The notes under the pieces were generated by a model that was not told where the DNA came from, did not search any database, and saw nothing but the letters and a program-made list of their open reading frames with translations. Of a stretch of 21,663 nucleotides of DNA, positions 11,701 to 19,400 are shown piece by piece (the stretch's first letter is position 1; each line of letters begins with the position of its first letter). Made by a program: the position numbers and the translations under genes. This DNA comes from a virus. The stretch covers positions 1 through 21,663 of IMG/VR virus record IMGVR_UViG_3300047560_001207, one strand, 5' to 3'.

Positions 11701-14700
11701 ACCGTCAAGCTGGGCAAAGTCTTCGTCAATAAAGAATGGGTTTGCAGGAGAGTTTCTTAAAGCTCTGTAATATAAACCATTGTATTTTACAATAGATCCA
11801 ACACTAGTTGGTGTATCAGGTAACCAGTCTTCCCACTTGTCTTCTCCAGTACTCCAGTTTTGTGTTGTCCAGAATAAGAATTCCTTAGCACTAGTTTCCC
11901 AGTTAGTAACTGCACCTAGTGTAGGATTAAATTCGTCAAAGATGAAACCTTGATCTTTTAAGTACTCGCCATACCCTAATAAGAAATCAACAACAGACTG
12001 TACGTCTGTAAACTTAGTACCATAAGATACAGTTATAGCTTCTGTTCTATCCCAGCCTTTTCTAAATTGTGCTGTTCTTCCGCCAACAACAGGCAATGAC
12101 GGTAACGCTTGATAATATTTTACGTCAAATGTCGAGCCTGCTGTGTGCAGTACTTGTGATCGGTAATACTTGTTGTTATATTCAACAATTTTACCAGCAG
12201 CATATTGTTCGCCGCCTGTCCAGATGGAATACGTTTCCGAAATGCCGCCGATGTTAACAGTAATTCCGTTTTGTGTCCATGGATAATATTTAAAATAAGG
12301 TGTTGAAAAATTGTAACCTTTTAGTTCAAATCCGTCTGACAACTTTGTAATAATTACACCACTATAAGAAATTTTCTTAATAGGGCTAGACGAATTCAAA
12401 ACAATTGAATAGTCTTCTTGCGGTACAAAAACACTTCCTTGGCTTAAAGGAGTTTTACTATCTAAAATTAGATTGAACTTTTCTTTACTTGTAAATGCGC
12501 CAATTCTGTATGATAATTTTGAAAGGATATTATCTAAATCATACTGGTATGCGTTATAAGATTTTAAGTTGTCGCTTAAAATATAATCAACAATGTAGTT
12601 AATAATACCAGCAGTTTGTACGTTTGTGCTGCTAGAGTAAATGCTAGGCAACACAATATCTGCTGGTCTAAGTCTTAAACCAGTTTCTTTATAAACAAGT
12701 TGTCCTGCAATGTTTCTAACAATTCTCGATCTGTCTAATAATACACCAAATGTCTTAGATGGTTGCATTAACATTGATGCAAGCAACACACTAAATGGAT
12801 AGTAGCTGCTACGTCTCCATGCTGCTTCAATAGGGCTAATATCTCCAAATACGAAATCTCCAGAAGTTGTAATAGTAATAATACCTTCAACTAACCCGGA
12901 GTCGATTGGGCTTACTAATTCACCTGAATGATTTACAGGAATGCTGTTTAGCAAATAAGGTCTAACATATTTTTTATTAACAACTGGAGGAACATTAGGT
13001 TCTCTTATTGTACCAGTAGACAAATCTGTCCACATCGGAATGTTGTCGTTTGTATAAGGAGCAGGTCCGTATTGTTCTGTCCACCATGTTGGCTCTTCAG
13101 AGAAGCCTAACATTTCCCAAGGACATAAGTGAGGACGATCTGTGTCTAATATCCACTGATAGACACCTCTCCAATACCCCGGAGTTTCTCTACCATCGGG
13201 TGCTGTATGACCTTTATAGTTATAAGTGAATGAATTAGTTCTGTCATAGCTCATTGGTTTTGTAAAATCTTTATCTACAAAAGTTAACCACTTGTAAAAG
13301 CTAGGAGCAAGAACTTCATTAAATTCTTTTAACGAATAATTGTTTTCTTTGTTGTATGATGGTACTAAATCGTTAACATCAAAAATGTCAACATCATATT
13401 TTACTTTAATGTTGTTGTAAATTCTTTTTTCTAATTCAAGAATTAAATCGTCTCGATAGTCACCGTATGCTAATACTAAACTACCGTCGTGACCTTGTAT
13501 CATTTCACGAGGTGTTAGTAATGTAGTGTCTAGATATTTCTTAGGCTCATACTTTGGCCAAATGCCTAGTTTTGTAGGTGTAGCAGGTACAAACGAACCG
13601 CTAGTATTTTCATACTCATAGATTGTAATAGTATCACCATTTACTAAATCAACTTGGTCAGTAATAACAATAAATCCTTGATTACTAAAGGTATAATCTT
13701 TACCAAATAAAATTTGATTATCGTTATGGTAAACGATAACAGCTCTTGATGATAATTCATCAAGGCTAAACACTTTATTCAAAGGATATGTTCTAATTCT
13801 GTAATCAACAACAGTTAGGTCAGCTTTAATATAAGCACCGTAAGGTACCATGTCACTGAAATAATAAGGAGAAGTCTTAGGTTTGTCCTTATTAATTTTT
13901 TCTAAAATCAAGTCAACTTGACGAATTGGATCTGCATCAATGCCTAAGTTTTCTGCTGTAATAATAAAACTACGTTTAAACTTGTTATAATCGTCTCTTG
14001 CTTTTTCAATAGCTCTAACAACGTTATTTGTTTCAGATGTAATGTGATACACAGACAAACTCATTGGGCCGCTGTGCTGTACAAACTTAGTACCGTAAGA
14101 CGTAATGTCCCCTAAGTCTCTTAAATTATTTGCACCAGGATAGCTTCCTGAAAATGTTGATAAATTGTCAACAATAGAGTTAACGTGGTCGCTTACTTCG
14201 CCTAGTGTAAATGTTGTAATAGAATCGTTAAATGGATTATTTTGTAAATTTACAGGAATTTCATAATAACCATTTTTGTTAATAGGCTGCTTTGCAAACG
14301 CTCTAATTGTTAGTACATCGCTAGTTGAAATAGCTGTATTAAGAATAACTTTCTTATAAACAACTCCGTCAACTAATGTCCAGTTTTCTTTACCTAGACG
14401 AATCCCGTTAACATATACCTTAACTACTAAATCAGAAAGATCTGTAATATCATCAAATAAGTCGATATCAAAGTTATTTGTTTTATTTGTATTTTTATAA
14501 ATTCTTACTGCTGCTTGAGTTACGTCAGCTTGACAGATTTGCCAGCCGTTTGTATATGAAGTAACTCCGATGTCAGAAGTTCGTTTTAAAAATCCTACAT
14601 CAATTGTTTGTGTAAGAACTTTGTCAACTGTTTTGTATTGGAAACTATCTGTTAATAAATCAAAGTTAAAAACAATGTCACCGATGTTGCTAATATTTTT

Positions 14701-16479
14701 ATAAGATAATGCAAATCCTAAATTAGAATCTGTTGTACCTGTACCAATCTTATAAGAAAATAATTTTGTTCCGCTAAATGTAGAACCTGAATAAACATCA
14801 GTATCGCTATAGCTGTAACCGTTTGAATCAAATGCATCAAAGTACGGCGCCTGATTTAAAGATGTTTTTTGCTGTCCTAGTATCCAAGTCGATCCATTGA
14901 ACCAGTACATTTGTCCTTGGTTCTTTGTACCTTGTTTAACTAAAACTACATCACCTAATGTCGGTTCAGTTTCTAATTCAAGGTGGATTTGTCTAACACC
15001 GTCAATGGTTACATAGGTAACTTTGTAAACGTTGTTTTTTACTAATCTATCAGGGTCGTTAACAAACAGCACTCGTTGATTTTGTGCTAATTGAATTCCG
15101 TCGACGTTGTAACCTAAGCTACCTTCGATATTAGAAAACACGTCTGTTGTAAATGTATCAATTAAGTCAACATCTGCGATTGCTCTAATACCAAAGTTAA
15201 AAAGTTTTAAGTTTTCTTCAAATTCAATAATAGGGCGAACAGCACGAGAATCTTGATTAATATCAGGAATCTTTCCATTATATGCGGCGCTTGCCTCAAT
15301 AACACTCTTGTGGAACCAACGGTTATTTCTGCTCCAAGGGTTCTTGTCTTGGCTTCCTCTGTTAATAACAATGTAGTCGCGCTTACCAGAGAAACTTGTA
15401 GCATCGCTAAATGGCATTGCATCGAAAGGCGTTGCATCAAATAAAATTGATTCTGCACTAGAATAAGAAGATACAATTTCTAATACTGTTTCATTGATTA
15501 ACTTAATTGACTTGCCAACGCCTTCAACATAGTAAAAACCTGTTGCGTAAGACGCAGGGGTAACATTGCCAATGAAACGAACTTTCATACCATTACTTAA
15601 AGGTGTTCCGTTTGATAATGTATAGTTAATTTTTCCAATGATTTCTTCTTCAACATTAATTGTTGTATTGTAGTTCAAAGATTGAACTTGGAAAATACCA
15701 CCTAAGTCAACGTCTGACTTGCTTACATAATATAGCACGTCTGGAGCATCGTAAGGAACTGTAAAAGTAATAGTTCCAGATTCCGTACCGTTGTTTGTTA
15801 ATAAATCAGATGTATAAACATCATACTCGCCAGGTGTTCTAACAGTTTTAATTGTAAAAGGATTGCCTGGACTATTAACGTTAAACTTATAAGTTTGTCC
15901 TCTATATAATTTAACAGTAGGATTTCTTGTTAAACCGTTAGGATAAAAAACAAACTCGTTACTATCGCCTTCTGATTCAACTACAATTTCATATTCACTT
16001 GTTACCGAATCTTGTACATCAGTAATAGTAATCGCATCGGGACCATACGGTAGCCAGTAATATTGTTGGAAGTTAACAAACTTGTCCCAGTCAATGTGAG
16101 GATCCCAAGAATAAAATTCTTGTTTATTAATACGATCGTGATTAGTTGTGTTGCTACCAAATACACTTAACTGATTAATATAATCAATATAATCTTTAAA
16201 AAACGTTGTATTGCCCAGCTGGTCATTAATTACAAATCCTGGCTCTAGCTGATAATTTTGTCTATCACTATCCGGAGCTGCAATAAAAATATCGCTGCCT
16301 GTGGCTGCTTTTGCATTTTCGCGACCAATGTAACCGTTAATTTTCTTAACAGTTCCTGACTGCGTTAACTGGTCAACTGTTGCTTGTAAAAACTTTTTGT
16401 TAGCATCCGATTGGAAGAACTTTGGCAAAAAGTTGTAGCTACGGCCACCGTTTGCATTTGGATTAATTTGGTCCGACAT
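2752..16479 (-). CDS. Giant modular baseplate-associated structural protein, 4575 aa
   Basis: One uninterrupted frame starting at an ATG that overlaps the gp6 stop (TAATG), with GGGAG inside the end of gp6. Its slot matches T4 wedge proteins gp7 and gp8, but it is several times longer. The N-terminal half carries blocks I recall from large structural proteins of marine T4-like phages: FLPKFFQSDANKKFL (about 17-31), PTKLGIWPKYEPK and GDYRDDLILELEKRIYNNIKV (about 964-1020), WEMLGFSEEPTWW and YGPAPYT (about 1110-1135), QGFIFDEFNP, and KFYQGMIQEKGT. Four carbohydrate-binding-like modules lie near 1420, 1549, 1731 and 2228. A seven-bladed propeller spans about 2130-2640. Paired 39-residue glycine repeats sit at 3026/3065 and 3387/3426. 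From about 3485 to the end there are repeated beta-sandwich units and an ERIEYF-LRRGTLGT domain (about 4360-4447). It probably forms the outer wedge or periphery of the baseplate; adhesion is inferred from the modules. Structural role is fairly sure, exact T4 equivalence is not. Confidence 0.85.
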   Translation of the reverse strand: MSDQINPNANGGRSYNFLPKFFQSDANKKFLQATVDQLTQSGTVKKINGYIGRENAKAATGSDIFIAAPDSDRQNYQLEPGFVINDQLGNTTFFKDYIDYINQLSVFGSNTTNHDRINKQEFYSWDPHIDWDKFVNFQQYYWLPYGPDAITITDVQDSVTSEYEIVVESEGDSNEFVFYPNGLTRNPTVKLYRGQTYKFNVNSPGNPFTIKTVRTPGEYDVYTSDLLTNNGTESGTITFTVPYDAPDVLYYVSKSDVDLGGIFQVQSLNYNTTINVEEEIIGKINYTLSNGTPLSNGMKVRFIGNVTPASYATGFYYVEGVGKSIKLINETVLEIVSSYSSAESILFDATPFDAMPFSDATSFSGKRDYIVINRGSQDKNPWSRNNRWFHKSVIEASAAYNGKIPDINQDSRAVRPIIEFEENLKLFNFGIRAIADVDLIDTFTTDVFSNIEGSLGYNVDGIQLAQNQRVLFVNDPDRLVKNNVYKVTYVTIDGVRQIHLELETEPTLGDVVLVKQGTKNQGQMYWFNGSTWILGQQKTSLNQAPYFDAFDSNGYSYSDTDVYSGSTFSGTKLFSYKIGTGTTDSNLGFALSYKNISNIGDIVFNFDLLTDSFQYKTVDKVLTQTIDVGFLKRTSDIGVTSYTNGWQICQADVTQAAVRIYKNTNKTNNFDIDLFDDITDLSDLVVKVYVNGIRLGKENWTLVDGVVYKKVILNTAISTSDVLTIRAFAKQPINKNGYYEIPVNLQNNPFNDSITTFTLGEVSDHVNSIVDNLSTFSGSYPGANNLRDLGDITSYGTKFVQHSGPMSLSVYHITSETNNVVRAIEKARDDYNKFKRSFIITAENLGIDADPIRQVDLILEKINKDKPKTSPYYFSDMVPYGAYIKADLTVVDYRIRTYPLNKVFSLDELSSRAVIVYHNDNQILFGKDYTFSNQGFIVITDQVDLVNGDTITIYEYENTSGSFVPATPTKLGIWPKYEPKKYLDTTLLTPREMIQGHDGSLVLAYGDYRDDLILELEKRIYNNIKVKYDVDIFDVNDLVPSYNKENNYSLKEFNEVLAPSFYKWLTFVDKDFTKPMSYDRTNSFTYNYKGHTAPDGRETPGYWRGVYQWILDTDRPHLCPWEMLGFSEEPTWWTEQYGPAPYTNDNIPMWTDLSTGTIREPNVPPVVNKKYVRPYLLNSIPVNHSGELVSPIDSGLVEGIITITTSGDFVFGDISPIEAAWRRSSYYPFSVLLASMLMQPSKTFGVLLDRSRIVRNIAGQLVYKETGLRLRPADIVLPSIYSSSTNVQTAGIINYIVDYILSDNLKSYNAYQYDLDNILSKLSYRIGAFTSKEKFNLILDSKTPLSQGSVFVPQEDYSIVLNSSSPIKKISYSGVIITKLSDGFELKGYNFSTPYFKYYPWTQNGITVNIGGISETYSIWTGGEQYAAGKIVEYNNKYYRSQVLHTAGSTFDVKYYQALPSLPVVGGRTAQFRKGWDRTEAITVSYGTKFTDVQSVVDFLLGYGEYLKDQGFIFDEFNPTLGAVTNWETSAKEFLFWTTQNWSTGEDKWEDWLPDTPTSVGSIVKYNGLYYRALRNSPANPFFIDEDFAQLDGLSMVGSSVISLSPSASKITFTSPLSVVDDIKNPFNNYEIFKVDGTPLEPNFLNSYREDNAVSYTPKTEDGIYGATFYLIQQEQVAIINNTTIFNDTIYNPMSGYRQERIKVSGYTSADWYGGFDIPGFVFDQAKINAWSSWQDYALGDIVKYKEFYYSAQSFIPGGETFVDSQWVKLDKKPTQELLPNWSYKAGQFLDFYSLDSDNFDLTQQELSQHLVGYQKRQYLDNIIKDDVSEFKFYQGMIQEKGTQNVLNKLFDVLSAEDQESLKFYEEWALRAGQYGASAAFENIEFKLDESQFKNNPQGLELVSTVDTSVIDFIVRQTPNDVYLKPLGYNNNPWPVIKNFKPFLRTPGYVRSNEVKTTLTSIDNILLETITNYADGDYIWCGFEKQDWNVYRYTLTSYTVESSSYNNSSKQVTLTLSGAVSFAEGEYVGIVNSSLIDGFYKVVSVASNTFTISKEVKSPPQPFAISNETQIYTITSQRVSTIDNVDSLFTNGIKPGELVWTDNDGTGKWATWQHYPVYTKAEIPNAIPQDGLAYGRQVLINTRGNIAAITNSQGQIIVYDNITPALPWVERQTITAPFISLTVGFDPVIQPTSDDLTGDVLAISVDGTWLASGTPGANNVASFYVGEWDNTSLYDLSSIVHFTSLTPSKTGFYQVVAELPDVDYPPDTNLQYWKKVPYIPVNANGANSDFTSQGVISIYKKDPNNIFTLVDTILSPNPQTDELFGSSLVFGENTLFVSALGNGDGLVYQLEYKTTTEATASYNPVGSGDTILKVSSVAGVIYPGMAIVGTGFTKGQTVLEVIDSSTLALSAAPDSDPSGTFEFTLTRWQYGNTTYSPTEAGDTGFGTKIAISRDGSTMAINANDPGAVYVYNKDENGFQLPVRLLGDTIGYGSALSLSTDGSYIAIGNSNADTNAGAVEIWMNGGQEPLQTLTGSASAHFGANVSFMNDYATLVVFSNNGTGKIDIYDRYGDVWVFGESIANPSNSSDGYGAGFAVGSNNIFIGAPSADDQSYTSGRVYQYSKINGSSSWEIIHRQIDKPDVSKIKQAFLYNSLTNKLVSYIDVLDPTQGKIPGIAEQEIKYKTYYDPATYYTGTSSVNVDEGIQWGSTQVGMLWWDLRTAKFLDSSDNDIVYRNSTWSTLFPNASIDVYEWVSSTLLPDAWNAIADTEEGLVQGISGTTLYGNDVYSRTARYDNVSKTIKYTYYYWVKNKTTVPNISSRKISSKDVASLIENPRGQGYKYLALTSSNSFSLVNVKPLLQDANVVLSVEYWTVDKTDKNVHTQWKLISNDVNSLVPTAIEQKWIDSLCGKDFNGRVVPDLTLPVKLRYGIENRPLQSMFVNRFEALKQIIEQANRVLIKNQISTQRNLSNIEKYDPEPNVITGMYDVVLDTDAELRLAVTTNFIKPILTPVIVDGRIVDVNIISKGNGYVNPPFIEIIGSGSGAKIKTIINASGQVTGASIIESGIGYDSSTTFILRNYSALVRADSQATGSWSIYAYEQTTKVWSRTLSQTYDTRKYWSYVDWYASGYSQFTAIDYAVNTFAELSGIPSTVGQIVKVLTDSSNNWVLLHKYSDVDSIDWTASYSVVGIENGTIQFSSSLYQFIDSVYGYDGSLYDGSIFDNSAYVELRNILESLKNDIFINELRTEYLNLFFTGLRYAISEQNYVDWAFKTSFVKVQHNVGNLSQKVTYNNDNLSDFESYINEVKPYRTKVREYVSNYSGLDNTKSVITDFDLPPTYQNGGIATVNATVSSGKITSTNAQLLEYPWRHWLDNAGYEITDIKIVDNGTEYISEPIVKFISDSGVGATARAFIANGKVNRIVLLTPGHGYLSAPTIVLDGGLNTTGTPARAVAIIGNSPVRSTLIRMKFDRITNSYFINDLQQTETFTGTGSRLQWPLIWGPDVRIGTSTVTINGVAALRDTYQLGIVKSTDRGYTRYYGSIVFTTAPAKNDVIAITYLKDWSLLNAADRIQFYYDPTVGQIGKDLSQLMTGIDYGGVIVNGMGFETSRGWGGNPYYSDKWDSFDSTFDDFIVTVAADTHSFTLPYTPSANEELNVYHSSYNIDSYVSDGSTLDYNWNIYMNTPLNVTAEITKNVSTDIIVGSDTLVLDDVDGLLVGDILTIPSHYTSVSYTAKVIQIVAVSNTVKMDQVFFGAIPANVDAVFTRTLVATVDYSNPVVGLITLNEPLVAGAVIKLGGYFDIFRIDDPKFGTPEQSQYAVMLPIIATGNTNVVEIPNDYPIADGDKIIIRKSTSDGSIKTPDSDFDTSLTGGSLERLGGIFTTATGKTADEIIVDGDGFSTLTTSSGPEEVVPGQVADTVAIKVFDRPSTGSAMIKVDSFVSDGTTLDYELSQQPNSKDAIIVKTSIGIKEKIADYVFDYKTKTVRFNNPIPEGTYISVFSIGFNGSNILDLDYFVGDGSTKEFITKAPWLDNITYIVYVNGTPAVVELFQTDLSYESSNRTGIRFITPPEVGDLVNFIIVNGNQQTFAITKSEEFNGNGSDTYALANIIGDALPVETSMIVRVDQKILLGPNNSYYTIENNNKDFTIDPAKFVPYSISVSEISVFADGKILTPIVDYKIDLSGITVSITKKVYNKYKNKPLVISVKKGQGYEYIPSVNGTPPRIKLSQAYGPENKIEVISSYNHDILDIQRTIVNITSSLSLTPNTPLYYSYKNLASGLLPLDREVLNDNFVWVVKNGNLLIPSIDFKVMPDKVSIKLLQEPIVSDEFTIISFGNNVLTTGIAYMQFKDILNRVIFKRLSLDKQTNLARELLPTDTTIEVLDASNFDLPSPTNNKPGIIEIDGERIEYFTVNGNILGQLRRGTLGTGVRKLHAIGTIVQEIGASETLPYTEQNIVRKIDSDGTTTVTLDFIPASVNEIEVFVGGVRLKKVPYKVYSPATYPDSPEGDVSFDAEFTVDGATNVITLRDAPIFGTRIDVVKRQGTTWDSAVNIQVDNNRIAQFLKARPGIWYSEIKKT
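2885..6034 (-). repeat. C-terminal array of beta-sandwich units in the giant protein
   Basis: The last ~1,090 residues contain repeated openings of the form F/Y-x-G/S-D/N-G-S/T followed by alternating hydrophobic residues: FTGTGSRLQW (about 3485), YVSDGSTLDY (3668), FVSDGTTLDY (3941), FVGDGSTKEF (4016), FNGNGSDTYA (about 4096) and FTVDGATNVI (about 4515). Each is followed by a turn of the type VYVNG or VFADG and a strand pair ending in a GD or GT turn. The spacing is irregular, so other domains are interleaved. Together they look like a string of small beta-sandwiches, as found in long tail-fibre-like proteins. Confidence 0.6.
3140..3400 (-). other. ERIEYF / LRRGTLGT beta domain in the giant protein
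   Basis: Residues about 4360-4447 read as DTTIEVLDASNF, then PGIIEIDGERIEYF, then LGQLRRGTLGTGVRKLHAIG. I know this pattern as a recurrent module near the C-terminus of large structural proteins in marine T4-like phages. Its function is unknown. It precedes the last beta-sandwich unit of the chain. Confidence 0.55.
6085..6355 (-). repeat. Second pair of 39-aa glycine-rich repeats in the giant protein
   Basis: DNGTEYISEP begins its motif near residue 3387 and GHGYLSAPTI at 3426, exactly 39 residues later. Each is followed by a GxGA or TGTPA segment and a turn leading into the next strand. The layout matches the pair at 3026/3065, but the first copy is degenerate (NGTEY instead of GxGY). Confidence 0.6.
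7225..7450 (-). repeat. First pair of 39-aa glycine-rich repeats in the giant protein
   Basis: GNGYVNPPFIEI begins at residue 3026 and GIGYDSSTTFIL at 3065. The linking part, GSGSGAKIKTI then GQVTGASI, follows the pattern GxGY-xxPP-x-I/V, GxGxGA, G-x-V, I-x-x-x-G-x-GY. This pattern recurs in large phage structural proteins. Its biochemical role is not known to me. Confidence 0.65.
9205..9395 (-). other. Beta domain inserted in propeller blade 3
   Basis: Residues about 2362-2425 read GSGDTILKVSSVAG, YPGMAIVGTGFTKGQTV, then DSSTLALSAAP. This is a recurrent small domain of phage structural proteins. It lies between the YQLEY strand and the TRWQYGNTTYSP segment, which I read as the two sides of blade 3. 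Confidence 0.5.
9650..9808 (-). other. Carbohydrate-binding-like module 4, inserted in propeller blade 2
   Basis: Residues about 2225-2277: EWDNTSLYDLSSIVHF, then GFYQVV, then PPDTNLQYWKKV. The W...Y...IV...Y...P...YW pattern resembles the small CBM5/12-type (chitin-binding type 3) fold. It is more divergent than modules 1-3. Confidence 0.5.
11165..11300 (-). other. Carbohydrate-binding-like module 3 in the giant protein
   Basis: Residues about 1728-1772: AWSSWQDYALGDIVKYKEFY, then YSAQSFIPGG and SQWVKL. This is the clearest match of the four to the WxxxxxYxxGDxVxYxxxxYxA...W pattern of CBM5/12-like modules, with aromatic residues at W1731, W1734 and W1767. Confidence 0.6.
11690..11840 (-). 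other. Carbohydrate-binding-like module 2 in the giant protein
   Basis: Residues about 1548-1597: WEDWLPDTPTSVGSIVKYNG, then LYYRALRNSP. It has the same pattern as module 3: W, then G-x-I-V-x-Y-N-G-x-Y-Y-R-A. Confidence 0.55.
12100..12230 (-). other. Carbohydrate-binding-like module 1 in the giant protein
   Basis: Residues about 1418-1460: SIWTGGEQYAAGKIVEYNNK, then YYRSQVLHTAG and YYQALPS. It follows the W-xx-G-xx-Y-xx-G-x-I-V-x-Y-N-x-x-Y-Y-R-S pattern, with W at residue 1420. Confidence 0.55.
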
Positions 16480-19400
16480 TAATTACTACTCCCGTAAGTT
16501 GAACTTGTAATAGATTGTTGAGCTATTGAATTTGAACTAACTGTTGTGCCTGCTACTGCTTTAATAGTGCTTGCAGTAATACCAGAAATAATTTCAATAT
16601 CAGATACTGTTGCATTACTAATAAACAATTCGTCATTATTAGAATGTATTTCAAATAAACTACCGAAACCTAACCCGCTTTGCTTTGGAACAATAACAAA
16701 GCTAGTAATATCTGGTGATAGTTGATTTACAACATATGTTGCTAATTCTGTAAAATAGAATGTATCGCCAAAGTCCCAATTATCTAAACTAAAGAACTGA
16801 TTAATTGCTAAAACAATTCTTGATTTAACATCATTATCTGAAACTACACGACCAGGATTCTTTACAACTTTAAATGTTGCTTGCAACTCCGAACTTGCAG
16901 CACTACCAAACAATACTTTATATTTTACTGGATGGTAGATAATTTCATCACTAATAGATTTAATTAAATTTAACTCAGGTGATAAGATATCATACAATTC
17001 GTCATTGGCTGGAGGTAAAGGTTCGTTTGCAATAACTCCAGCTACATATTGTCTATAATTTGTATCGTAATTCTTTGTTAATACAAACACGTCAATAATA
17101 TTGCTTGCGCCAGCATCAATTCTGCTGTCATAATCTGCGCTATGGATGTATTGGAATTTTAATTTATCTCTACCAACAAATACTTTATAATCCAACGTGG
17201 CATTAAATTCGCCAGTTGCATAAGTGTACTTTTTCACAACGCTAGAATCTTCAAAATAGAAATACTGACCGTCTTTCTTGTCATTCAATGTTACTGAACT
17301 TTGCGATGATCTAATTAAAACAGTATTTGAAGAATTATCAAAATATCTGTAATCTTCTTGGCCAGAGGTAATTTGATATTTTTCTAAAACTACGTAATAG
17401 TTGTTTGTAGGATTTGCAGAATCATATACAATGTTTGTAAAAATTTCTGGATCATCTACAATTCCGTTGTCGTCAGTGTCAGCAAATGTAACTAACAATT
17501 TCTTAGTATCAACATATCCATCTAGACCAATAAATCCACCATCAACATCCCACGGATAGTCAACTGTGAATGCACTAGTATTGTTTTGTTGCAAGTTAAT
17601 GCTTAAAATATTAATCTGGTCTTTAATAACAGAATCTGTTCTGCTATCAAAAATCTTTTTAGATTCATCAAAATAGAATCTAACTTGCTTGTCGCTTTCA
17701 AAGATGTAACGTTGCTCTCTGCTCTTAACAGTATAAGTTACGTTGTCTGTTGTGAATAATATCATCCAACTTGCATCTTGTTGTTGTCTAGTTGTACTGC
17801 CTGCTTTAGATAAACTAAATGGGCTAACAATATCTAAGTTAGCTTCAAAAATAATTTGCCAGCTTTGGCTATCTCTATCGTAACGTAGACCAAATGGTTT
17901 GTTTGCAAAAATTAAATCTACCATTGTAGAAATAACTGAACTATCAATAATAGTTCTCCACTTAGGAATAATTCTAGTAATAACTGGACGTGCAGCAGAG
18001 TTAGATGGAATAGCACGGTTTAAAGTAATTGGACCAAATCCTGTAGATAGTACACCTGTGTTGTTAGCAGTACCGTCGTCAACAACATTAACAATTTCTG
18101 CCCAAATGTTTGTTACTGCGCCTTCAGAAGTACCATCGCCGTATACCAATGCGTTTGCATTTTTTGTATCAAAGTAATAACCTGTAGGTGCAGTAAAGTT
18201 AATTAAAGAACCTGCTGTGAAATATTTTAAATCGCCACTAGATACAAATGTGCCTACTCGTGAAGGAGTTCCCGAACTAGTACTTACATAACCAGTAGAT
18301 GCATTTGAATCTGTTGTAACGTTATACCATGTAACATTTAAACTTTCAATTTGTTTAATAAACTCTGAATAATAAAAATTTCTTAAACTTTTCTTTGATA
18401 AAATGTCAAATACATTATTATAGATAATACCTGTAATATCAGTTTTTGTTTGATATGTAAATGTTGTTTGGCTTGTAAACTTTTCTTTATAGACTATCCC
18501 GTCGTCAGCAAATAGTGTTGTTGAACTGTATTTTCCTGTTGGGTCAACAAGGTCAAAGTAACGACTAATACCGCTGCTTGTGCGGTTAATAGATTTAATT
18601 TTTGCTACTGCTGTAGTTACAGACAGTGGACTAATGTTATAGTCTTCGCCAGTAATCATTCTATTTTGTGTATAGAATGTCGATGGGGCATTTGCTTTAA
18701 TGCTATCGTTAGACTCGGTTGTAGCAGCATTAGAAACACTAGTTGCCAAGTTTAAGCTAAGTGTTAATGTTTCGTTTTGTCCTGTTGCAGAAATGTAAGG
18801 GAAAGAAATAGAAACGTTGCGAATATCGGTTGCACTAATTGTATATTGTAATCCGTTACTTACACGATAGTATGTGCGGAATGTACCAATTGGCAGATTT
18901 CCAAATGTACCGTCACTAAATTGCAAACTTACTGCATCGTTTACTCTGGTTAATACAGAATAAATGTTTCTAATGTTTTTGTTTAAGCTATTATAGATAA
19001 TGTTGTTTGATTCAAAATTAGAAACTTGAGACCATGTTTCGTACTCTAATCCATTTTGATCAATCTTGTACAACCATACGTCACTATTATTAATATTTTG
19101 TGCATCAATATCAATTGACTGATTGCTGCTTGGTTGTGTAATTGTAAACGTACCTGTGTTTAATGTACCTTGTACAAAACGTAAGAAGAAACCAGATCCA
19201 GGGCTGCTAGCACCATGGCCGTCATCTCTGTAGATACAGCTAATTTGATTTCCTATTGCTGGAGGATCTTCATAAATGTAGTTTTGTCCCTTGAAAGTTG
19301 TACTTGTAATTTCAAAGTTCATAGGACGACCAGCAACTGTCTTTGTAAATGTAAAAACAGGAACACTTGTTGAAATATTGTTAAACTGGTAGCGTTCTGT

